Assembly: GCA_012800135.1 (NCBI GenBank)
Contig: JAAZJV010000044.1
Location: forward strand, 1 to 7,367
Length of the DNA stretch: 7,367 nucleotides
Direction: 5' to 3'
Source of the DNA: Clostridiaceae bacterium
GTDB lineage: Bacteria > Bacillota > Clostridia > Saccharofermentanales > DTU023
Under the pieces are notes generated by a model, which saw only the letters and a list, made by a program, of their open reading frames with translations, did no database searches and had not been told where the DNA came from. Shown here in pieces: positions 1 to 5,591 of the stretch. The position numbers were made by a program, and so were the translations under genes. Numbering within the stretch: the stretch's first letter is position 1; each line of letters begins with the position of its first letter.

Positions 1-81
1 GAATGCGATGTCCCAAAACCCTGTTTTCTGTTCTTTTAGAGGAAGAACGTCAATTCCTTCTCTTTCGAGTTTCAGCTTCAT
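1..81 (-). CDS. N-terminal fragment of an unidentified protein, running off the left edge
   Basis: On the minus strand an ATG at 81-79 opens a frame of 27 codons with no stop before the window ends. It is preceded by a clear ribosome site (AAAAGGAG at 97-90, 8 bases from the ATG) and by a near-consensus promoter with an operator. The visible residues are charged at first (MKLKLEREGIDVLPLKEQ) and then read KTGFWDIAF. There is no signal peptide or membrane segment, so a cytoplasmic protein is likely. I do not recognise the family from 27 residues. Its promoter is back to back with that of the LacI-family gene, so it probably starts an operon controlled by that regulator and is a good candidate for another enzyme of the same pathway. 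That role is inference. The gene start itself is well supported. Confidence 0.65.
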   Translation of the reverse strand, partial: MKLKLEREGIDVLPLKEQKTGFWDIAF

Positions 82-105
82 CTTTGTGTCTCCTTTTTGA
101 AAATT

Positions 106-125
106 ATATGAAAACGATTTCATAT
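106..125. promoter_or_regulatory. cre-like LacI-family operator over the start of the leftward promoter
   Basis: ATATGAAAACGATTTCATAT is a 20-base inverted repeat around a central CG with a single mismatched pair. Its core at 109-122 fits the catabolite-responsive-element pattern TGWAANCGNTNWCA exactly, which is also the general shape of LacI-family operators. It begins at about +1 of the leftward promoter (133-161) and ends before the ribosome site of the leftward gene, a position suited to repression. It could be bound by CcpA, by the LacI-family protein encoded at 366-1391, or by both; sequence alone cannot separate these. Confidence 0.7.
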
Positions 126-132
126 TGTAATC

Positions 133-161
133 ACTATAATAGCGATATATTAGTTTGTCAA
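133..161 (-). promoter_or_regulatory. sigma-A type promoter for the leftward gene
   Basis: Read on the minus strand: -35 TTGACA (161-156, perfect), a 17-base spacer, then -10 TATAGT (138-133). Transcription should start near 126, at the edge of the palindrome at 106-125, and continue into the ribosome site at 97-90 and the ATG at 81. The match to consensus and the ideal spacing make this the best promoter in the window. Confidence 0.8.
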
Positions 162-251
162 ATCAATTTTTTGGCCATTTTAGCAATGAAAGGACTATAT
201 TTATGATTGTTTTTGCATTTCTATCCCTATAGACATTGCAGCAAACAATGA

Positions 252-267
252 TATTTTCATGAAAATA
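252..267. promoter_or_regulatory. perfect 16-base palindrome between the two divergent promoters
   Basis: TATTTTCATGAAAATA is self-complementary over all 16 bases. It sits 13 bases upstream of the -35 of the rightward promoter and about 90 bases upstream of the leftward -35. It has no central CG, so it is not of the same type as the two LacI-like sites in this region. It may bind a different dimeric regulator, but it is AT-rich and could be chance. Function is inferred from position only. Confidence 0.4.
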
Positions 268-280
268 ACATCATCAAATC

Positions 281-309
281 TTGCGTTTGTGTTTTTAATG
301 ACTTATATT
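281..309 (+). promoter_or_regulatory. promoter for the LacI-family regulator operon
   Basis: TTGCGT (281-286), a 17-base spacer, then TATATT (304-309) give a fair sigma-A type promoter reading rightward. The start would fall near 316, just before the palindrome at 320-337 and about 50 bases ahead of the regulator's ATG. The -35 departs from TTGACA at two positions, so the promoter is probably weaker than the leftward one. Confidence 0.6.
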
Positions 310-319
310 TAATCAACAA

Positions 320-337
320 TGAGTGATCGATCGCTCA
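320..337. promoter_or_regulatory. candidate autoregulatory operator of the LacI-family gene
   Basis: TGAGTGATCGATCGCTCA is an 18-base inverted repeat around a central CG with one mismatched pair. A second, overlapping symmetry (323-338, also one mismatch) is centred two bases further right. It lies a few bases past the predicted start of the rightward promoter, so binding would block transcription of the regulator. The half-site (TGAGTGATC) differs from that of the leftward operator (ATATGAAAAC), so the two sites may answer to different proteins. Confidence 0.6.
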
Positions 338-365
338 CATTAAATTTATCTATAGAGTGATAACC

Positions 366-1391
366 ATGACCATAAAAGAATTATCAAAACTTGCCGGAGT
401 ATCCATCGCGACGGTATCGCGTGTACTCAATCATCCGGAACTGGTACAGCCGGCAACGCGGGAGCATGTATTGAAAATCATGAAAGAATACAATTACGCT
501 CCCAATTGGAATGCGCGCAGCTTGAGAAAAGGTAAATCGGGCATCATCGTACTTCTCATTTCGAAGATAGAACGACTTTTTGACAGCATGGTCGTATCGG
601 GCGTTGAAACCATTGCGTCAAATAAAAACTACAATATTGTTTTAGGTGTTACGAACGAGGATAAAGACGCCGAAATAAAGTACGTAGGACAAATGCTCGA
701 CCGCGATGTTGACGGGCTGATTCTTGTCAACTCGCAATTAAAGAAAGAGCAAGTACGCCGCATAGTAAACAAGCAAATTCCGCTCGTTCATGTCGGAAAA
801 CAATCGGATGGCGCCTTTAAGAATCAGTGCTACATTGATCATGAGAACTCCATTTATCGATTGATGTTACATCTCTTCAGTCTTCGTCATAAGACCTTTA
901 ATTTTTTTATTGATCCTTTTGCTTCACTGTTATTCCGTCAAGTTCAAACGGGGATAAAAATGGCAATGTATGAAGCACCTCCCGATGTTAACATTACGTT
1001 CTCTTCGGTGGAGAGCAGTGTTTCCGGAGGCCGTAATACTTTAAAACAGTTAGCCTCCATCGATGAATTGCCGGATGTCGTTGTCTGCGGGACAGTAGAA
1101 CAGGTCATGGGCGTGATCGACGGCGCACAACAACTCGGACTTAATATTCCGGAAGATCTGGCGCTTGTCAGCTTGTCAGATGCGCCTGTTTGCTCGATCT
1201 TAAGGCCGCCCATCACCAGCGTCTCCCAGCCTGTAACACGTCTTGGCATGATGGCAGCCCGTATGCTGTTTGACATCATTGAATCGACAGAAATAAGCAT
1301 GGAACCGCCTAATGAGATTTCTTTGAAAGCGGAGCTTCTCGTCCGTTACTCGTGTGGCAATACAAAACACATTTATGAAACATTTGAATAG
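366..1391 (+). CDS. LacI-family transcriptional regulator
   Basis: This is a DNA-binding repressor or activator that responds to a sugar-type ligand. Residues 2-21 form the classic N-terminal helix-turn-helix (TIKELSKLAGVSIATVSRVL), followed by the hinge helix region (NARSLRKGKSG, about residues 50-60) and a periplasmic-binding-protein-like ligand domain with the usual segments DVDGLILVNS, DVVVCGTVEQVMGVIDGAQQLGLNIPEDL and RPPITSVSQP. At 341 residues it has full family length. I start it at ATG 366, which gives the standard MTIKEL beginning with a weak GAG site 6-8 bases upstream; a GTG at 357 would add three residues. Its own promoter carries a palindrome, suggesting autoregulation. It is followed after 13 bases by the flavoprotein gene, so the two are co-transcribed. 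The ligand is probably an intermediate of the pathway encoded around it (inference). Confidence 0.95.
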   Translation: MTIKELSKLAGVSIATVSRVLNHPELVQPATREHVLKIMKEYNYAPNWNARSLRKGKSGIIVLLISKIERLFDSMVVSGVETIASNKNYNIVLGVTNEDKDAEIKYVGQMLDRDVDGLILVNSQLKKEQVRRIVNKQIPLVHVGKQSDGAFKNQCYIDHENSIYRLMLHLFSLRHKTFNFFIDPFASLLFRQVQTGIKMAMYEAPPDVNITFSSVESSVSGGRNTLKQLASIDELPDVVVCGTVEQVMGVIDGAQQLGLNIPEDLALVSLSDAPVCSILRPPITSVSQPVTRLGMMAARMLFDIIESTEISMEPPNEISLKAELLVRYSCGNTKHIYETFE

Positions 1392-1397
1392 AAGGAG
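1392..1397 (+). promoter_or_regulatory. ribosome binding site that fixes the start of the flavoprotein gene
   Basis: AAGGAG lies 7 bases before the ATG at 1405. The reading frame is open back to 1354 inside the regulator gene, but no comparable site precedes the upstream start. The encoded protein also matches its family from the 1405 ATG onward, so 1405 is the preferred start. Confidence 0.85.
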
Positions 1398-1404
1398 TTC
1401 TAGC

Positions 1405-2538
1405 ATGGATCTGTCCGTTTTTATCGAAGGCTTTGAGTTAAAAAATCCCTTTATCGTATCGGCCGGACCGTGGGCGCGAGATGCAAAGAGCATACAAACC
1501 TGCATCGATCAGGGACCCGGTGCGGTGACTACGGAGACGATCACGCTTGAAGCCAACCCCTGTATCTCGCCTCGTATGTATGTGAAAGATCATCACACGC
1601 TCAACACAAAGATGTTCTCACATTTAAATTTAGAAGAGTGGGAATGCGAGATTGAAAAGATTGACAAGCGCGACTGCAAACTGATCTTGAGCATATGGGG
1701 CAATTCTGAATCAGAGATTGAATATCTGGCTAAGAAAGCTGTTTACATGGGAGCAGATGCCATTGAGGTCAGCATGTCCGCGCCCATTCCTAACCGACCC
1801 TTCGACATGACACCTAATGACGCAAAAAAGTTTATGCGTTCAGCCATTATGGCTGCCGACGGTATTCCCGTCATACCGAAGCTATCTTACGAAATATGCC
1901 TCTCTTCAGATTTTACAAGAAAACTGGCGGAATCCGGCGTTCGTATTGTGACTGCAATTGACGGCCTAAAAGGATTAATGGGAGTCGACATTGAGACACA
2001 TCGCTCCTTAATGCCGACGTATGGAGGTTTTAACGGTACAAGCATACACCCGATTGCACTAGCGGCAACAGCAACACTAAAACAATACACACCATTTTAT
2101 ATTTTTAGCAGCGGCGGTGTGTTGACTTTTGAAAATATCCTTGAATTTATCATGCTTGGATCTACCTGTGTTGAATTGGCATCCATAATTCAGATTCACG
2201 GCGTTTCCGTGATCTCACAGGTGATCAAAGAATGTGTTCAGTGGCTTGAATCACATGGATATAACAGTTTTTCAGAGATACGCGGCCTCGCTTTAGGAAC
2301 GCTGCATCGATTTGAAAACATTAGACCGGAGCCGCTTTTTGCAACAAGCAACGGACAAACATGTAATCTCGACACATGCCATCAGTGCATTAGCGGCTGT
2401 CTCTATGACGCCATACAAAAAGACGACCTTGGCGTCATTCACATTGACAGCAACAATTGCTCCGGATGCGGACACTGTGTTGCCCGTTGTCCCGAGAATT
2501 TGCTCGAAATGCGCTGGGCAAAAAGCAGTCGATACTAA
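1405..2538 (+). CDS. PreA/dihydroorotate-dehydrogenase-like flavoprotein with C-terminal ferredoxin domain
   Basis: A 377-residue protein with a class 1 dihydroorotate-dehydrogenase-type FMN barrel (about 1-305) followed by a two-cluster ferredoxin domain (about 318-370), the architecture of the PreA subunit of NAD-dependent dihydropyrimidine dehydrogenase. Family marks are NPFIVSAGP near the start, PKLS (Lys159), YGGFNGTSIHPIAL (206-219) and the phosphate-binding SSGGV (235-239). The second cluster is canonical, CX2CX2CX3CP (Cys352, 355, 358, 362). The first is CX4CX2CX3C (Cys320, 325, 328, 332), with two extra residues after the first Cys. The catalytic loop, normally NxSCP, reads SMSAP (123-127), so the usual Asn and Cys are Ser and Ala. 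It sits in the regulator's operon with no PreT-like partner visible. True pyrimidine reduction is therefore doubtful. A cytoplasmic oxidoreductase or electron-transfer enzyme is as much as can be said. Confidence 0.88.
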   Translation: MDLSVFIEGFELKNPFIVSAGPWARDAKSIQTCIDQGPGAVTTETITLEANPCISPRMYVKDHHTLNTKMFSHLNLEEWECEIEKIDKRDCKLILSIWGNSESEIEYLAKKAVYMGADAIEVSMSAPIPNRPFDMTPNDAKKFMRSAIMAADGIPVIPKLSYEICLSSDFTRKLAESGVRIVTAIDGLKGLMGVDIETHRSLMPTYGGFNGTSIHPIALAATATLKQYTPFYIFSSGGVLTFENILEFIMLGSTCVELASIIQIHGVSVISQVIKECVQWLESHGYNSFSEIRGLALGTLHRFENIRPEPLFATSNGQTCNLDTCHQCISGCLYDAIQKDDLGVIHIDSNNCSGCGHCVARCPENLLEMRWAKSSRY

Positions 2539-2540
2539 GC

Positions 2541-2708
2541 AAACTGTCTTAATCCCGCCGCAATCACCAAGTTTTCGGTGTATCCGCCAGAACGTTGGTA
2601 TAATTGATAAAACTCTTTTACAGCCGCCGGAGCTTTGATAAAACCACTAAAATTCCGGTGCAAGCACGAGGGCTCTGATGTAACCATCTATGCTCCGGTG
2701 CAATAGCC
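2541..2708. repeat. degenerate tandem repeats of about 40 bases downstream of the flavoprotein gene
   Basis: Between the flavoprotein stop and the terminator the sequence is built from diverged units. The clearest pair, GATAAAACCA...TTCCGGTGCAA (2637-2663) and GATGTAACCA...CTCCGGTGCAA (2677-2703), is spaced exactly 40 bases. Weaker copies with GATAAAAC or CGGTG/CCGCCG blocks lie at 2541-2636, including a related pair AAACT..CTT..CCGCCG at 2541-2560 and 2610-2629. Because 40 is not a multiple of three and stops occur in the frames, this is not coding. The units were aligned by eye and the earlier ones are uncertain. Confidence 0.5.
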
Positions 2709-2735
2709 AAAGGGACTCAACGGTGAGTCCCTTTT
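2709..2735. terminator. intrinsic terminator, possibly bidirectional, between convergent operons
   Basis: AAAGGGACTCA and TGAGTCCCTTT form a perfect 11-base-pair stem with a four-base loop (ACGG). On the plus strand the stem runs into TTTT, ending the regulator-flavoprotein operon. On the minus strand the stem end supplies a short U-run for transcripts arriving from the epimerase gene. It is placed exactly between the two converging units, as expected for a shared terminator. Confidence 0.8.
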
Positions 2736-2823
2736 GAATGCTCAATACACTCTCGATTCGTAGATTCGAATTATGCTTAGTTTTTACTGTCTTAGCAGAG
2801 TGACTCCATACGGTTCTTTGCAG

Positions 2824-3657
2824 TCAACTGTCTTGTATACTTTTTCTCAGAATCCTTAGTGATTCGGCGAAATAGAGCTCCGGGTTGCCGAAGTACGGAC
2901 TTAGTAGTTCGAGTGAGACCCAGCCGTCGTACTGATATCTTTTTAAGATGTGTAAGAAGGCTGTTAACGGGATTTGTCCTTCAGGGTTGTCGAGGGACAT
3001 GTGCCATTCCGTTTGTCCGTCTGTGTTGCACAGGTGAATATATTCGATCTTGCCTTCCAGTTTTTCGAAGTATTCGCTATATGGTTCTTGCGCGATGAAG
3101 GGAGGCACGACATCGATCATGGCCGTCAAATAAGGCGAATCAATCGTTGTGAGCACCTGCACTAGATCATCGGCATTGGCAATCAGATTCCCGCCTTCGG
3201 AGGGGGACAGACTCTCTATGACGATTTTTACCTCTTGTTTTTCAGCCTCTTCTACCAACTCTGAGAAAAACTCCATCAGCTGATCCCAGATTTCCGCTTT
3301 ATCCCTGCCATAGCCCGGATGCGGTATGGTCATCTGCATCAAAGAACAGTCTATCTTCCTCGTCGCCTCTAAAGCACAACAAAGATACTTAAGGGCATCT
3401 TTTCGTTCAGCGGGAAGCCGGGAACATGGATGATAGGGATATGCTAGGATTTCAGGCACATACATGGAGACAGGCAATTGGTACTTTTCCGACCACCGAT
3501 TAATGTTATCAATGGCCTCGTCATCAAGATCTTTCACAAAAGCGTGAGGTCTTCCTCCCCAAATCTCAATGCCGTCAAGTCCATAATGATGAAAAAGCTG
3601 AAAAACACTTTCCAGCGAATATCGATTGAACAGATAAGTCAATGCCGTTATTTTCAT
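2824..3657 (-). CDS. FrlC-like sugar isomerase/epimerase (AP-endonuclease-2-type TIM barrel)
   Basis: A 277-residue metal-dependent TIM-barrel enzyme of the xylose-isomerase-like sugar epimerase family. The expected metal ligands are Glu148 (IVIESL), Asp182 (MIDVV), His208 (YIHLC) and Glu250 (SLELL). The segment DGIEIWGGRPHAF (residues 28-40), YPYH and the C-terminal pattern ELYFAESLRILR resemble E. coli FrlC, the fructoselysine/psicoselysine 3-epimerase, as I remember it. The related ketose 3-epimerases are the other close possibility. The start at ATG 3657 is preceded by AAGGTGG five bases away; a GTG at 3666 would add three residues. No FrlB deglycase or FrlA importer is visible, so the substrate need not be fructoselysine. 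It probably isomerises the imported compound or an intermediate before phosphorylation (inference). It is separated from the kinase by a pseudogene and may have its own promoter. Confidence 0.88.
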   Translation of the reverse strand: MKITALTYLFNRYSLESVFQLFHHYGLDGIEIWGGRPHAFVKDLDDEAIDNINRWSEKYQLPVSMYVPEILAYPYHPCSRLPAERKDALKYLCCALEATRKIDCSLMQMTIPHPGYGRDKAEIWDQLMEFFSELVEEAEKQEVKIVIESLSPSEGGNLIANADDLVQVLTTIDSPYLTAMIDVVPPFIAQEPYSEYFEKLEGKIEYIHLCNTDGQTEWHMSLDNPEGQIPLTAFLHILKRYQYDGWVSLELLSPYFGNPELYFAESLRILRKSIQDS

Positions 3658-3674
3658 GTTTACCACCTTACTCC

Positions 3675-3700
3675 TTTATGTGATGCTTTTATGTGATGCT
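3675..3700. repeat. perfect 13-base tandem repeat in the leader of the epimerase gene
   Basis: TTTATGTGATGCT occurs twice head to tail (3675-3687 and 3688-3700) with no mismatch. The copy nearer the gene overlaps the AAAGGAG on the minus strand that precedes the start. The distal copy runs into the leader element shared with the aldolase gene. A perfect tandem copy suggests recent slippage, unlike the diverged repeats elsewhere in the window. Any effect on translation would be through the spacing or structure of the leader. Confidence 0.8.
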
Positions 3701-3719
3701 GTCTTGTACTTTAGGATAA
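3687..3719 (-). promoter_or_regulatory. leader element shared with the aldolase gene, copy 1
   Basis: The minus-strand sequence from TTATCC through ACAAGACAGCATCACA to the following AAAA aligns with 6352-6317 ahead of the aldolase gene. The central 16 bases (ACAAGACAGCATYACA) differ at one position and the flanks (TTxxCxTAAA before, AAAA after) also agree. It lies about 30-60 bases ahead of the epimerase start. Possible roles are a promoter module, a regulator site or an RNA element. No palindrome or stable hairpin is evident in it. Confidence 0.5.
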
Positions 3720-3805
3720 TTTTATTTGACGTTATTTTTAATGTCTCAATTTCTTGATTTCCCTTCTTTTTTATATGACTTTATATTACGTGTTATTGTT
3801 CTTCT

Positions 3806-4018
3806 TTAGAGAGCCTTCAGTTTAAAGATATCAAGGTCATTGCCAACTCTTGTTCCACTCACTAATTCACGTAAGTAATCCTGAACGTAGGAAAGTTTTC
3901 GGCTTGACACCTCCAAGGCAGATAAAACCTCTTGCTCTCCTTGCTACTCTACGTGATGTAGTCTTGTCCGCCAGAAAATCATCGATTCGACACCGGCATG
4001 ACAGTCACAGCCTCTTTT
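3806..4018 (-). pseudogene. decayed 3'-end remnant of a second FGGY-family kinase gene
   Basis: This non-coding stretch follows the kinase stop and aligns colinearly with the last 50 or so codons of that kinase. On the minus strand GTGACT (4008-4003), CGAATCGAT, GAGGT, CTTTCC and CAGGATTA recur in the same order as in the intact gene. The best stretch reads EVLSALEVSSRKLSYVQDYL where the intact kinase reads EVATALMASSRRLSEVQDYI. A two-base insertion after CCGG and a TAG at 3946-3944 break the frame. From there a reading frame runs 45 codons to a TAA at 3808-3806, continuing about 21 residues (RELVSG...) past the point where the intact kinase stops. Several conserved residues use different synonymous codons, so the copy probably diverged while still coding, as a paralog. 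No start or ribosome site is seen. Confidence 0.75.
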
Positions 4019-4031
4019 CCACCATACCCGT

Positions 4032-5591
4032 TTACACAATATAATCCTGTACTTCGGAAAGTCTCCTGCTTGAAGCCATCAGAGCAGTAGCTACCTCGTG
4101 CCAAATCGGGAAGATGTTTTCATATCGTTTTTGGATCGATTCGTCCGGTGTGTAAGTCACGCCTTCTGTTTCTTCGAGCCATTTGCTGAAATCAATATTA
4201 TGGTCAGCGATGTTTTTCTCTAGACCCATGAAACCGATAAGGGCTCCTCCAATGCTACAGCGATCACGAAAATCGGTTGGCACAAAAATACGGTCACCGA
4301 AAATGTCCGCTAGGATGTTGACCCACGCCTGATTGCCGGCGCCTCCTCCCATTAGAACCATCGGTCTCTTCGAGCGGGCATCGCCACAGAGTTTTTTAAT
4401 GGCCAGCAAATTGTAGGTAATCCCCTCCAGCGTCGCTCTTACGATCTCCGACTGGCCGGTTTCATAAGCAAGATTCATGTAGGCGCCACGAACGTATGGG
4501 TTGGCCCACGGTGCGCGCTCTCCAAGAAGAAACGGAAAAAAGAGGACACCGGAAGCGCCGGGAGCACTTTCAGCCAAAAGATTCCCCAACTCTTCATAGG
4601 TAAACTGATCGGCAAATAGGTTTTCTTTCAACCATTGGTATGACATGCCGCCCGTTTGCATCGTGCCGCCCAGCATGTAAAGATCAGGCAGAACATGGGG
4701 TTCGCATTGCAAGCGACCCTCCGGATCCATAAAGGGTTCATCCAGCACTTCCATATACCATGAGGAACTTCCAAGCGAGATGTAAGCATCTCCCTTTTCA
4801 AAGCAAAGCGCGCCCGCGTGAGAGGCGGAGCCGTCTCCTGCGCCGGCGACGACGGGAATGCATTCATCTTCATCAAACCCGCATGCTTGTAATGCTTCGG
4901 GAGTTATATAGCCGACGATATCGGTACTATTCAAAATTCGAGGGAACTTATCAGCCGATACTCCACACGAGTCTAAAACGACGTCGGACCAGTCTCGCTT
5001 GTGAAGATCGTAGCAGAGAGTATACGCCGCGTCCGTGTGGTCGGTGGCGTAGTTCCCTGTCAGTTTCAAGTTGATGTAGTCTTTGGAATGCAAAAATTGA
5101 TAAGTTTGATCATATATATCGCGGTTGTGTTTCACTAACCAAAGAATCTTTGGAAGTGTATAACCACAACTTGCCGGTTGGCCTGTAATTTGATAGAGCC
5201 ATTCTGCGCCGAGCATCTCTTCGATCTGCTCCATCTCTTCTTTAGACCGCAGATCGGCCCAGATAACGGAGCGCATAAGCGGCTCCCCCGCATTTGATAC
5301 GGGGAGCATCCCCATCATTTGGCCCGTTATGGCAACACATTTTACTTTTACATGACAACCGTTTCTATGTAGTAGTGTTCGTGTCGAGCGACAAACGCTC
5401 GCCCACCATTCCTCGGGATCCTGTTCCATCCAGTCTCTTTCAGGAACGTACGTCGGGTAAGGCTCAAAATGGCTGTCCACAATCCCGAGATGGTGATCAA
5501 CTAATACGGACTTGCAACCTGATGTCCCGATATCATGGGACAGAATCGTTTCCTTCGTTTCATTTACATTTTTCGTCATCTTCCTACTCAT
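4032..5591 (-). CDS. FGGY-family carbohydrate kinase, xylulokinase-like
   Basis: ATP-dependent sugar kinase of about 519 residues, normal family length. The N-terminal ATPase lobe starts with HDIGTSGCKSVLVD (phosphate loop near residue 20). FGGY signature 1 is YTLPKILWLVKHN (144-156), followed by DHTDA (184-188) and the presumed catalytic base Asp253 in VVAGAGDGSASHAG. Signature 2 is around GVLFFPFLLGERAPWANPYVRGAYMNL (348-373, quoted in part) and the adenine-binding GGGAGNQAW is at 415-423. The match is closest to xylulokinase-type members, but the GQMHG-like motif reads GQMMG, so the substrate is open. The first ATG (5591) overlaps the aldolase stop by 8 bases, implying translational coupling. 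An ATG at 5579 is an alternative start, and neither has a well-spaced ribosome site. It presumably phosphorylates the compound that the aldolase then cleaves (inference). A decayed copy of its 3' end follows it directly. Confidence 0.93.
   Translation of the reverse strand: MSRKMTKNVNETKETILSHDIGTSGCKSVLVDHHLGIVDSHFEPYPTYVPERDWMEQDPEEWWASVCRSTRTLLHRNGCHVKVKCVAITGQMMGMLPVSNAGEPLMRSVIWADLRSKEEMEQIEEMLGAEWLYQITGQPASCGYTLPKILWLVKHNRDIYDQTYQFLHSKDYINLKLTGNYATDHTDAAYTLCYDLHKRDWSDVVLDSCGVSADKFPRILNSTDIVGYITPEALQACGFDEDECIPVVAGAGDGSASHAGALCFEKGDAYISLGSSSWYMEVLDEPFMDPEGRLQCEPHVLPDLYMLGGTMQTGGMSYQWLKENLFADQFTYEELGNLLAESAPGASGVLFFPFLLGERAPWANPYVRGAYMNLAYETGQSEIVRATLEGITYNLLAIKKLCGDARSKRPMVLMGGGAGNQAWVNILADIFGDRIFVPTDFRDRCSIGGALIGFMGLEKNIADHNIDFSKWLEETEGVTYTPDESIQKRYENIFPIWHEVATALMASSRRLSEVQDYIV

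Noticed and set aside
203..232. Tiny reading frame MIVFAFLSL preceded by AAAGGA, possibly a leader peptide ahead of the regulator
   Set aside because: It lies upstream of the only promoter that I can support for the rightward operon and overlaps nothing conserved; a nine-codon frame arises easily by chance.
82..356. Riboswitch or tRNA in the divergent region
   Set aside because: No clover-leaf or known riboswitch core is visible; promoters and operators account for the recognisable structure.
1354..1404. Extended N-terminus of the flavoprotein starting inside the regulator gene
   Set aside because: The AAGGAG before 1405 and the family-like beginning MDLSVFIEGFELKNPF support the later start; the extra 17 residues are regulator sequence read in another frame.
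944..1505. Long antisense reading frames opposite the regulator gene
   Set aside because: They mirror a well-supported LacI-family gene, lack ribosome sites and give no recognisable protein.
2541..2708. CRISPR array
   Set aside because: The units are diverged and continuous, with no conserved repeat alternating with unique spacers of uniform length, and no cas gene is present.
2709..2735. Operator rather than terminator
   Set aside because: The site is between convergent genes, has a tight four-base loop and ends in T-runs, which fits a terminator; no promoter lies near it.
3850..4044. Plus-strand 64-codon reading frame in the gap after the kinase
   Set aside because: It is antisense to the decayed kinase remnant, has no ribosome site and shows no protein features.
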